Assembly (NCBI GenBank): GCA_011064905.1
Contig: JAAKFW010000110.1
Coordinates: 1-5,641, forward strand
Source of the DNA: Candidatus Anoxychlamydiales bacterium
Lineage (GTDB): Bacteria > Chlamydiota > Chlamydiia > Chlamydiales > SM23-39
Direction of reading: 5' to 3'
Length of the DNA stretch: 5,641 bases
In this document: positions 1-5,488 of the stretch, in pieces
How positions within the stretch are numbered: the first letter of the stretch is position 1
How the letters are laid out: every line of letters starts with the position of its first letter
Notes under the pieces: generated by a model
Databases searched by the model: none
The model's input: the letters and a program-made list of their open reading frames with translations, nothing else
What the model was told of the DNA's origin: nothing
Position numbers and translations under genes: made by a program

Positions 1-38
1 ATATATTGTATCAAATTCATTGATATTTTTTAAGTTTA

Positions 39-63
39 ATTTAATCTATTCCAAAGATTAAAT
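39..63. repeat. 9-bp inverted repeat before the mazG promoter
   Basis: The arms ATTTAATCT (39-47) and AGATTAAAT (55-63) are perfectly complementary around a 7-base loop. On the plus strand the second arm runs into CTTTTGTTATTTT, so this may be a weak terminator for a gene left of the window. It ends four bases before the -35 box of the mazG promoter, so it could instead be an operator. The arms have only one G/C pair, and chance is a real possibility in DNA this AT-rich. The rest of bases 1-66 shows no gene. Confidence 0.35.
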
Positions 64-66
64 CTT

Positions 67-95
67 TTGTTATTTTGTGGATAATAGTTTATAAT
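67..95 (+). promoter_or_regulatory. sigma-70 type promoter for mazG
   Basis: TTGTTA (67-72) and a perfect TATAAT (90-95) are separated by exactly 17 bases. This predicts a transcript start near 102 and a leader of about 25 bases. The leader has no visible Shine-Dalgarno sequence before the ATG at 128. The -10 box and the spacing are strong; AT-rich context raises the chance background. Confidence 0.6.
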
Positions 96-127
96 TTATT
101 TAAAAAAACATCAATTAAAAAATTTTT

Positions 128-784
128 ATGAATAAATTCAATTATTTATTAGAGATAACATCAAAGCTGCTTGGGCCGGATGGATGCGAGTGGGATAGAA
201 AACAAACTTTTGAAAGTATAAAAAAATATTTTATAGAAGAGGTCTATGAGCTAGTGGACGCTATTGAATCAAATGATGATCTAAATATACTAGAAGAAGC
301 TGGAGATGTTTTTTTTTTAGTAGTTTTTTTATCAAAAATAGCTGAGACAAAAAATAAGTTTAAAATAGATGAGGTTATTCAAAATATTACTGATAAGATT
401 ATTAGGCGTCATCCTCATGTTTTTTCTGATGTAAAAGTAAATTCTTTAGAAGATATCGTAGATAACTGGAATAAAATCAAGAAAACAGAGAAAAATAAAA
501 GTAATAGAAAATCTTTATTTGACTCTGTGCCAAAGAGTATGCCTTCTCTTTTAAAAGCTCAAACAATTATTAAGATTTTAGATAGTAAGAAATTACTTGA
601 ATACAAAAAAAAACTTAAAACTCAAAAAGAGATTGAAGACACTCTTTTGGATCTAGTGATTCAAGCAGAACTAAAAGATCTTGATATTGAGATGCTTTTA
701 AAAAATAAATTAAAAATGTTATTAGGTAATTTTGATAAAAAAATTACCGGAGATGATCTCAAAGCGTTAAAGATTGATTCTTAA
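128..784 (+). CDS. mazG: MazG-family nucleoside triphosphate pyrophosphohydrolase
   Basis: This is a cytosolic enzyme of the MazG all-alpha NTP-PPase family, which hydrolyses (d)NTPs to (d)NMPs and pyrophosphate and is linked to nucleotide-pool cleaning. The N-terminal domain is textbook: LLGPDGCEWDRKQT (14-27), the metal-binding set E37-E38-xx-E41 followed by E57-xx-D60 (EEAGD), then RRHPHVF (93-99), NWNKIKKTEK (113-122) and SVPKSMPSLLKAQ (133-145). At 218 residues it is clearly shorter than the roughly 263 of E. coli MazG. The second MazG repeat (about 165-205) is degraded: EIEDTLLDLV stands where E-E-x-G-D-x-L-F is usual, and the usual final Arg/Phe-rich end is missing. The ATG at 128 is chosen because it sits just ahead of the conserved domain and downstream of a good promoter, although it has no Shine-Dalgarno sequence. 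The last 39 bases overlap the antisense ffs gene. A run of ten T (309-318) follows the ExxD codons. Confidence 0.93.
   Translation: MNKFNYLLEITSKLLGPDGCEWDRKQTFESIKKYFIEEVYELVDAIESNDDLNILEEAGDVFFLVVFLSKIAETKNKFKIDEVIQNITDKIIRRHPHVFSDVKVNSLEDIVDNWNKIKKTEKNKSNRKSLFDSVPKSMPSLLKAQTIIKILDSKKLLEYKKKLKTQKEIEDTLLDLVIQAELKDLDIEMLLKNKLKMLLGNFDKKITGDDLKALKIDS
737..745 (-). terminator. U-tract ending ffs, inside the mazG coding region
   Basis: Immediately after the closing stem of the SRP RNA the minus strand reads AATTTTTTTAT, with seven T at 743 down to 737. The GC-rich closing helix of the RNA (746-753 with 836-843), or a local fold of its 3' side, followed by this U run would end the transcript. The same bases encode the Asp-Lys-Lys-Ile stretch of MazG. 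Confidence 0.55.
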
Positions 785-843
785 GGCTGCTGTCTTCCGA
801 CTCTGACCTGGTTCGAAGATCTTTATTCCTCAAGGTCCCCGGT
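746..843 (-). ncRNA. ffs: signal recognition particle 4.5S-type small RNA
   Basis: Read on the minus strand, the segment contains CCAGGTCAGA, GTC, GGAA, GAC, AGCAGCC in that order. This is the conserved bacterial SRP domain IV: the symmetric loop UCAG/AGCAG, a GUC/GAC stem and the GGAA tetraloop (plus-strand 795-798), which bind the Ffh M domain. The ends close perfectly: ACCGGGGA (843 down to 836) pairs with UCUCCGGU (753 down to 746, one G-U). Between them AAAGAU and AUCUUU continue the rod. The length of about 98 nt suits the small SRP RNA without an Alu domain. The RNA acts with Ffh and FtsY in co-translational membrane targeting. Its 3' half is antisense to the end of mazG. The exact 5' end may be a few bases upstream (about 848-850) if the promoter called here is right. 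Identity is secure from the motif; the ends are inferred from pairing. Confidence 0.9.
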
Positions 844-856
844 AAAAATATCTATA

Positions 857-885
857 AATATAGCAAAAAATATAAATTGCTACAA
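857..885 (-). promoter_or_regulatory. probable ffs promoter
   Basis: On the minus strand TTGTAG (885 to 880) and TATATT (862 to 857) lie 17 bases apart, placing the start around 848-850, just before the ACCGGGGA end of the SRP RNA. It begins directly after the stop codon of the SpoIID-like gene (891-893). A second possible -10, TATAGA (856 to 851), has no good -35. No terminator is visible between the upstream gene and ffs, so read-through could also contribute. Confidence 0.5.
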
Positions 886-890
886 GTGTA

Positions 891-2069
891 TTATTTTACT
901 CCTTTATGAGGCATAGCACTCAAATTCAATAAATAAGTATCAGGGAAGAATTTAGCTAAAATCTTAGCTGCATTATCCCCGTTTTGAGCCATAAGGTTGG
1001 CTGAGTGGAGACAAAGTCCAACCCCAAATCCTTTTCCAAAGCCTGTAAATATAATATCTGAATTCCCGGCGATTACAGTGACATCATTACTAAGTAAATT
1101 CTCTTTTCCAATAATTTTTTGAAATGTTTCAAAACCTATATCTTGAGTATCAGAATTTGAAATTAACTTTACCGCATATGTTTTTTTGGAAAATGTATCA
1201 GTATAAAGATCTACTGCACTTATTGATTGTACATTTAAAAGGCTAGCTAGCTCTTTTTTAGAGATTTTATATGACCATTTAGATTCAGCTCTATTTATTG
1301 CAGCATGAGGTGCTTCAACTCCCACTTTCGGAGCCCACCAATCCTTTCTAAATATTGTATGAAAAGCAGCTGTTTTTCCAGCTGAGTTTTCTGTCCAAGT
1401 AGCTGCAAAAGGTCTGCTTTCTCCTTTATCTGAAAGAACTAAGATAATATGTCTTGTTCGATCTACAGCATTAGATACATGTGAATCTAATTGAATGACA
1501 GCTCTTCCTTGATATCCGATTTCATCTGCAGATACATGCCAAAAAGCTTCTTTGTTCCTTTTAACATGTGAATATGCTGTTGTTCTAGCGGCTATTGTAA
1601 TTGCTGCCATAACTTCATTTTCCATTGGGTATGGAAATTGAGGAGTTAGAGTAGATTTTAAGTAAGATTCAATATTTACATCATTGATGATATGGATTTT
1701 GTTTTTCACTTTAAAAACACAAATCGCTCCGTTATATTGAATGCCATTTACTAAAAGAGATGAATTTTTTGATTTTGGAACAACATATATTTGATGAATT
1801 CCAGGATACTCTTCACCCCACTTTATACCAGTAGATGTTGCCTTCAACATAAAACGTTTTCCTGTTAAAGACGATGTTATTCTAGAGCCGTCTAAAGGGT
1901 TCAAAACCACGTATGATCCTTTGGACTCTAATAGTGCCTCATCAACATTTTTAGCTAATAAAACCTGAATATTCTCTGGTTTATCTGTTTGTGTAGTGTA
2001 ATTTTCTACAGCAAACAAGAAGCTTGTAAATGTTATAAAAAATATTAAAAAAGAAAAAGCCTTTTTCAT
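891..2069 (-). CDS. secreted SpoIID/LytB-domain protein (peptidoglycan lytic transglycosylase family)
   Basis: A Lys-Lys start and a hydrophobic stretch (residues 4-20, ending FLFA before VEN) form a signal peptide, so the protein is exported. The SpoIID domain runs from about 110 to the end. It includes IHIINDVNIESYL (126-137), the segment AAITIAARTTAY (155-166), WTENSAGKTAAFHTIF (225-240) and the C-terminal GFGKGFGVGLCLHSANLMAQNG (343-364) with KILAKFFPDTYL. Members of this family cleave peptidoglycan glycan strands; chlamydial homologues have been implicated in division-septum peptidoglycan remodelling. By my hand alignment the position of the catalytic Glu (SEMP in typical members) is Gln144 (TPQFP), and the His of the usual GHGVG motif is Phe349, so activity is uncertain. 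The start codon overlaps the ruvB stop as ATGA with AGGAGAG five bases ahead, indicating translational coupling. ffs follows on the same strand. Confidence 0.85.
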   Translation of the reverse strand: MKKAFSFLIFFITFTSFLFAVENYTTQTDKPENIQVLLAKNVDEALLESKGSYVVLNPLDGSRITSSLTGKRFMLKATSTGIKWGEEYPGIHQIYVVPKSKNSSLLVNGIQYNGAICVFKVKNKIHIINDVNIESYLKSTLTPQFPYPMENEVMAAITIAARTTAYSHVKRNKEAFWHVSADEIGYQGRAVIQLDSHVSNAVDRTRHIILVLSDKGESRPFAATWTENSAGKTAAFHTIFRKDWWAPKVGVEAPHAAINRAESKWSYKISKKELASLLNVQSISAVDLYTDTFSKKTYAVKLISNSDTQDIGFETFQKIIGKENLLSNDVTVIAGNSDIIFTGFGKGFGVGLCLHSANLMAQNGDNAAKILAKFFPDTYLLNLSAMPHKGVK

Positions 2070-3082
2070 TTTAGCTCTCCTAACTTATTTGGGAAAATTT
2101 TTCCCATATGTTCGTATGCAATTTTTGTAACTTCTCTACCTCTAGGGGTACGTTTTATAAAACCTAACATTATTAAATAAGGTTCATATACTTCTTCTAA
2201 TGTAGTCTGCTCCTCACCAAGTGCAACCCCAATAGTTTTAATTCCGACAGGACCACCAGCAAAGTTATCGATTATTAGGCTTATGATTTTTTTATCCATT
2301 TCATCTAAACCGATCTCATCTATAGATAACATTTTTAAAGCTAAGTTAGCAACCTCTTTATCGATTATTTTTTTGTGATTCATCTGAGCGTAGTCTCGGA
2401 CCCATTTTAATAAATTATTCGCTATTCTTGGGGTTCCTCTTGATCTTTTAGCAATGGTATTAGCTCCAAAAGAATCTATTCTTACATTTAAAATCTTTGC
2501 GGATCTAGTTATTATTTGCTGAAGGTCTTTAGGTGTGTAAAAATCTAATCTTGCATTAAACAAAAAGCGAGATCTGAGTGGCGATGATAAAAGTCCAGAT
2601 CTAGTTGTTGCCCCAATTAATGTGAATTTATTTAGTTTAACGCTAACGCCTCTTGCATTCGGGCCACTATCTATTAATAGATCTAAAGTAAAATCTTCCA
2701 TTGCAGGATATAGATACTCTTCAATAGCTTTATTGAGCCTATGGATTTCATCAATAAATAGTATGTCTCCATCTTTTAAAGAGGTTAAAACCCCAGCTAG
2801 ATCTCCTGGCTTTTCAACAATTGGTCCAGAAGTTACTACAATATTAGTATTCATAGTTTTTGCAATGATATTTGCAATTGTTGTTTTTCCAAGCCCTGGA
2901 GGACCTGAAAAAAGCATGTGGCCTAAGCTATCATTTCTTTTTTTTGCAGCTCCAATAAAAATATGAAGTCTTTCTTTAATATTTTTCTGTCCGACAAATT
3001 CTTCTAAACTAATTGGTCTTAGCGGCAGCTCAAATGGTTTGTCTTCTGTTTTTAAGCTAGAGTGAATAAAATTTTCATCCAT
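2066..3082 (-). CDS. ruvB: Holliday junction branch migration ATPase RuvB
   Basis: RuvB is the hexameric AAA+ motor that, with RuvA, drives branch migration of Holliday junctions before RuvC resolution. All the diagnostic motifs are present: RPISLEEFVGQ (22-32), Walker A GPPGLGKTT (60-68), Walker B LFIDEIHRL (108-116), the RuvB beta-hairpin area (about 128-150), sensor 1 GATTR (157-161), the arginine-finger segment SPLRSRF (167-173), sensor 2 RGTPRIANNLL (215-225) and the C-terminal winged helix with EPYLIMLGFIKRTPRGR (300-316). The length of 338 residues is normal. The ATG at 3082-3080 has GGAG (3094-3091) eight bases ahead. No ruvA or ruvC is in the window. It is the first gene of a two-gene minus-strand operon with the SpoIID-like gene. 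It is divergent from dcd. Confidence 0.98.
   Translation of the reverse strand: MDENFIHSSLKTEDKPFELPLRPISLEEFVGQKNIKERLHIFIGAAKKRNDSLGHMLFSGPPGLGKTTIANIIAKTMNTNIVVTSGPIVEKPGDLAGVLTSLKDGDILFIDEIHRLNKAIEEYLYPAMEDFTLDLLIDSGPNARGVSVKLNKFTLIGATTRSGLLSSPLRSRFLFNARLDFYTPKDLQQIITRSAKILNVRIDSFGANTIAKRSRGTPRIANNLLKWVRDYAQMNHKKIIDKEVANLALKMLSIDEIGLDEMDKKIISLIIDNFAGGPVGIKTIGVALGEEQTTLEEVYEPYLIMLGFIKRTPRGREVTKIAYEHMGKIFPNKLGELK
2075..2081 (-). promoter_or_regulatory. Shine-Dalgarno site inside the ruvB end
   Basis: AGGAGAG on the minus strand lies within the final RuvB codons (the Gly-Glu of GELK) five bases before the SpoIID-like ATG, which itself overlaps the ruvB TGA. It is the strongest ribosome binding site in the window. 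It fixes the start of the downstream gene and supports coupled translation. Confidence 0.75.
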
Positions 3083-3191
3083 ATTTTTTGCTCCAAAAGA
3101 TAAAAATATAACTTTTTTAATAATAATTCTAGCAAGAAAAATATTGAGACGCTATATCTATTTACTAAAGCAATAAAAAAAAGGAAAAAAA
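3083..3191. promoter_or_regulatory. divergent ruvB/dcd intergenic control region
   Basis: These 109 bases separate two divergently transcribed genes and must hold both promoters. For ruvB the best minus-strand candidate is TTGCTA (3135 to 3130) with TATATT (3110 to 3105), spacing 19 and therefore not ideal; GGAG at 3094-3091 is its ribosome binding site. For dcd, TTGAGA (3144-3149) is a possible -35, but no -10 at the right spacing is convincing. TATATC or TACTAA downstream are weak. The dcd ribosome binding site is AAGGAA at 3181-3186, five bases before ATG. No clear operator or structured leader is visible. Confidence 0.5.
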
Positions 3192-3755
3192 ATGACTCTG
3201 CTTGCAGATGAATATATAGAAAAACTTGCTAACAAGGGAATGATTGAACCTTTTGAAAGAAATCAAATTAAACAATCTAGCACAAAAAAAATAGTAAGCT
3301 ATGGCCTTTCTAGTTATGGTTATGATTTGAGAGTTGCTGATGAGTTTAAGGTTTTTACAAATGTATATAGCTCAATTATCGATCCTAAAAATTTTTCTGA
3401 AGACTCATTTGTTGAGATTAAAGCGCCAACTTGTATAATTCCCCCAAATTCTTTTGCCCTTGCTAGATCCGTTGAATATTTCAGAATTCCTAGAAATATT
3501 TTAACTATATGTATTGGAAAATCTACTTATGCAAGATGTGGGATTATCGTAAACGTTACTCCGTTTGAACCTGAATGGGAAGGTTATGTTACTTTAGAAA
3601 TTTCAAATACAACTCCTCTTCCTGCAAAGGTTTATGCAAATGAAGGGCTTGCCCAAGTTTTATTTTTTGAAGCAAAAACCGAATGTCGGGTATCATATGC
3701 AGATAGAAAGGGAAAATACATGAAACAAACAGGAATCACTATTCCTAGGTTGTAG
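3192..3755 (+). CDS. dcd: dCTP deaminase
   Basis: Dcd is a homotrimeric dUTPase-fold enzyme that deaminates dCTP to dUTP, the precursor for dTMP synthesis. The sequence shows SSYGYDLRV (40-48), the signature GKSTYARCGIIVNVTPF (109-125) with Ser111 and Arg115 at the same numbers as the catalytic residues of E. coli Dcd, PEWEG (127-131), and VTLEIS with Glu136, which corresponds to the catalytic Glu138 of E. coli. Next are GLAQVLFF (152-159) and a C-terminal nucleotide-closing tail YADRKGKYMKQTGI (169-182). The 187-residue length is standard. I cannot tell from sequence alone whether it also hydrolyses dUTP, as bifunctional archaeal-type enzymes do. The start at 3192 has AAGGAA five bases upstream. 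It is the first gene of a rightward group and pairs functionally with mazG in nucleotide metabolism. Confidence 0.97.
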   Translation: MTLLADEYIEKLANKGMIEPFERNQIKQSSTKKIVSYGLSSYGYDLRVADEFKVFTNVYSSIIDPKNFSEDSFVEIKAPTCIIPPNSFALARSVEYFRIPRNILTICIGKSTYARCGIIVNVTPFEPEWEGYVTLEISNTTPLPAKVYANEGLAQVLFFEAKTECRVSYADRKGKYMKQTGITIPRL

Positions 3756-3760
3756 AATTA

Positions 3761-3778
3761 TTTATAATTAATTATAAA
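3761..3778. repeat. perfect 18-bp AT palindrome after dcd
   Basis: TTTATAATT is followed directly by AATTATAAA, a perfect two-fold symmetric sequence without spacer six bases after the dcd stop. It contains TATAAT in both directions but no -35 partner at 17 bases was found. It could be a protein-binding site or simply an AT-rich coincidence. It lacks the GC stem of a terminator. Confidence 0.35.
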
Positions 3779-3819
3779 AACTTGAAAATAAAGCTATAAA
3801 GAATTAGTAGTTTAATTAT

Positions 3820-4137
3820 ATGAAAGAAAATAAAAGTAATAAAAGTATTGCATCGAAAATCTTTACAATGGTTTTAAGGTCATGGTGGGTAATTCTATTT
3901 ATGCTGATATGTATAATCGGCTATGACATGGGTATAAAAAAGAGGAAAGTAGCTATTATTGAAATGAAAGCTAAATACAACAATCTCCTAGCTCAAAAAA
4001 ATCAAGATGCAGCGAAAAAAGAAGATCTTTCTCTAAAATTATTATCTCAAAGTGATCCTTCATGGATTGAGCAAGTGTTAATGAAAGAGCTTGGAGTTGT
4101 TCCTGAAAATAAAATCAAAGTTCACTTTAAAAATTAA
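3820..4137 (+). CDS. small bitopic membrane protein, FtsB/DivIC-like (septum formation initiator family)
   Basis: The 105-residue protein has a short basic cytoplasmic N-terminus, one transmembrane segment (about 22-38, WWVILFMLICIIGYDMG), a charged heptad-like coiled-coil region (about 43-77), and a compact end, DPSWIEQVLMKELGVVPENK (79-98). That order (membrane anchor, coiled coil, DP-x-x-IE-x-x-x-x-x-ELG-x-V-P-E-x-K) is the pattern of FtsB/DivIC proteins, which bind FtsL and FtsQ/DivIB and help activate septal peptidoglycan synthesis. No enzymatic residues are expected. The similarity is by motif and architecture only; FtsL-like or an unrelated small coiled-coil protein is the alternative. 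The start ATG lacks a Shine-Dalgarno sequence, but the reading frame places the basic tail right before the membrane segment. It lies 64 bases after dcd and 40 before the CNNM gene in a likely operon. Confidence 0.7.
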   Translation: MKENKSNKSIASKIFTMVLRSWWVILFMLICIIGYDMGIKKRKVAIIEMKAKYNNLLAQKNQDAAKKEDLSLKLLSQSDPSWIEQVLMKELGVVPENKIKVHFKN

Positions 4138-4177
4138 TCTTTCTTTTTTTGTCTGAAATGAAGTAAAAAAGTAATAG

Positions 4178-5488
4178 ATGACAATATTTTATTTAGTACT
4201 AGCTTTAGTTTGTTTGTTAGCGTTTTCAGCTGTATTATCTGCATCTGAAACTTCGCTTTTCTCTCTTTCTTCATTTACAATCAATGCATATAAAACCTCT
4301 CAAGACAAAAGAAAAAACCTTATTTTCGAGCTTCTACACACCCCAAGAGATCTTTTAGTTACTATTATGATGCTAAATATTTTTGCAAATATCTTAGTTC
4401 AAAATACCGTTTCATCTCTTTTTGGAGAGCTCTCTTCTTGGTTTCTTAAGGTTGGTATTCCACTTGTTTTAACACTGTTTTTTGGAGAGGTTATCCCAAA
4501 ATCGATGGCTCTTCCTAACAATAAATTTATCTCATATCGCTTAGCTCCATTTGTTTCTATAATCTTTAAAATCGTAAAACCCATTCGCATTGTTATCACA
4601 AAAGTTACAACATACATTTCTAGAGCAATGTTCTTTTTTTTGAAAAAAGAAAAACCTCTCTCAATAGAAGAGCTCGAGCATGTTATTGAAAAATCAAGTG
4701 AAGAAAATCTTCTTACTTCGGATGAGATGGATCTGGTTAAAGGTTATTTATCACTTCATGATTCTAATGTAAAAGAGCTAATGACTCCTAGAGATGAGAT
4801 TTTATATTACGATATTAATACACATACAGATGAGCTGACAAAAGTTTTTGCGGAGAAAAAATATTCAAGAGTCCCAATATGTGATGTTAAATTAGATGAG
4901 ATATTGGGAATGTTATCTATGAAGAGCTTTTTTTTACATAAAGATGATTTTAAAACTTCAAAGGATTTAGAAAAGTATTTAAAAAAGCCTTTCTTTGTAG
5001 CGGAGTCTATGAATGCTTTTTCTCTTCTTTTGGAGTTAAGAGATAGAAGAGAAAATATCGCTATAGTTGTAAATGAATATGGGTCGATCATTGGCCTTAT
5101 TACTCAAGAAGATTTAACAAATGAGGTTTTAGGTGAAATATCTGATAAAAAGGATAAAAAACAAAAATATACTATCTCTAAACAAAACGAAATTATTGCA
5201 TCAGCTAAAATGGAAATTGATGATTTAGAAGATCTATTTAACATAAAATTGGAGAGCTCTTCTGCCTCTGTAACAGTTGGCGGGTTTTTAACAGATGAAT
5301 TAGAGGACATTCCAAAAGCAGGGGATAAATTAGAGAAAAACAATTTACTTTTTTATGTTTTATCTGCAGATCCAAATCGTGTAAGAAGAGTCTATATCAG
5401 ACAATTAAAACCTTCTAAAAAAAGAAGGTCTGACAGTCAATCACCCCTCCCTAAAGGAAGGGGCTTGAACCGTGAGGATCAAGGGTAA
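4178..5488 (+). CDS. CNNM/TlyC-family membrane protein: DUF21, CBS pair, CorC-associated domain
   Basis: The DUF21 (CNNM) membrane domain fills about 1-150, with hydrophobic segments near 3-22, 58-78, 90-104 and 122-150, the SASETSLFSLSS motif (21-32) and GEVIPKS (103-109). A paired CBS (Bateman) module follows: VKELMTPRDEI to LGMLSMKSFF (about 198-252) and FFVAESMNAF to GLITQEDLTNEVLGE (about 272-320). The CorC/HlyC transporter-associated domain is about 330-410 (VGGFLTDELEDIPKAGD). Family members are annotated as hemolysins or magnesium/cobalt efflux proteins; related CNNM/CorC proteins bind ATP-Mg at the CBS module and export Mg2+. Hemolytic activity should not be assumed. The start at 4178 leads directly into the first membrane helix. 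The natural family end is near residue 411-417. The last ~19 codons (SDSQSPLPKGRG and on) lie in the GC-richer element sequence and look like an added, non-native tail. Confidence 0.93.
   Translation: MTIFYLVLALVCLLAFSAVLSASETSLFSLSSFTINAYKTSQDKRKNLIFELLHTPRDLLVTIMMLNIFANILVQNTVSSLFGELSSWFLKVGIPLVLTLFFGEVIPKSMALPNNKFISYRLAPFVSIIFKIVKPIRIVITKVTTYISRAMFFFLKKEKPLSIEELEHVIEKSSEENLLTSDEMDLVKGYLSLHDSNVKELMTPRDEILYYDINTHTDELTKVFAEKKYSRVPICDVKLDEILGMLSMKSFFLHKDDFKTSKDLEKYLKKPFFVAESMNAFSLLLELRDRRENIAIVVNEYGSIIGLITQEDLTNEVLGEISDKKDKKQKYTISKQNEIIASAKMEIDDLEDLFNIKLESSSASVTVGGFLTDELEDIPKAGDKLEKNNLLFYVLSADPNRVRRVYIRQLKPSKKRRSDSQSPLPKGRGLNREDQG
5410..5429 (+). terminator. terminator-like hairpin, U-tract missing
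   Basis: ACCTTCT (5410-5416) and AGAAGGT (5423-5429) form a perfect 7-bp stem with a six-A loop. On the plus strand the stem is followed by CTGACAG instead of U residues; on the minus strand it is followed by TTTTAATTG. It sits exactly where the CNNM protein family ends and where the base composition changes. The simplest reading is that this was the gene's (possibly bidirectional) terminator and that the insertion separated it from its plus-strand U-tract. Confidence 0.5.

Noticed and set aside
2622..2966. Open frame of 114 codons on the plus strand
   Set aside because: It lies wholly inside ruvB on the other strand, whose motifs are complete. The translation matches no family I recognise.
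3731..3746. AGGAAT-CACT-ATTCCT hairpin at the end of dcd as a terminator
   Set aside because: It has only six pairs, lies within coding sequence for the conserved tail, and no T run follows.
4138..4177. T-rich gap before the CNNM gene as a terminator
   Set aside because: TTTCTTTTTTT is present but no stem precedes it, and the same-strand genes are only 40 bases apart.
4631..4651. TTCTTTTTT / AAAAAAGAA inverted repeat in the CNNM gene
   Set aside because: It encodes a Phe run followed by Lys codons at the membrane-cytoplasm boundary; codon composition explains it.
4399..5343. Three minus-strand open frames within the CNNM gene
   Set aside because: They are shadows of a gene with intact DUF21, CBS and CorC domains. 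They have no ribosome sites or recognisable motifs.
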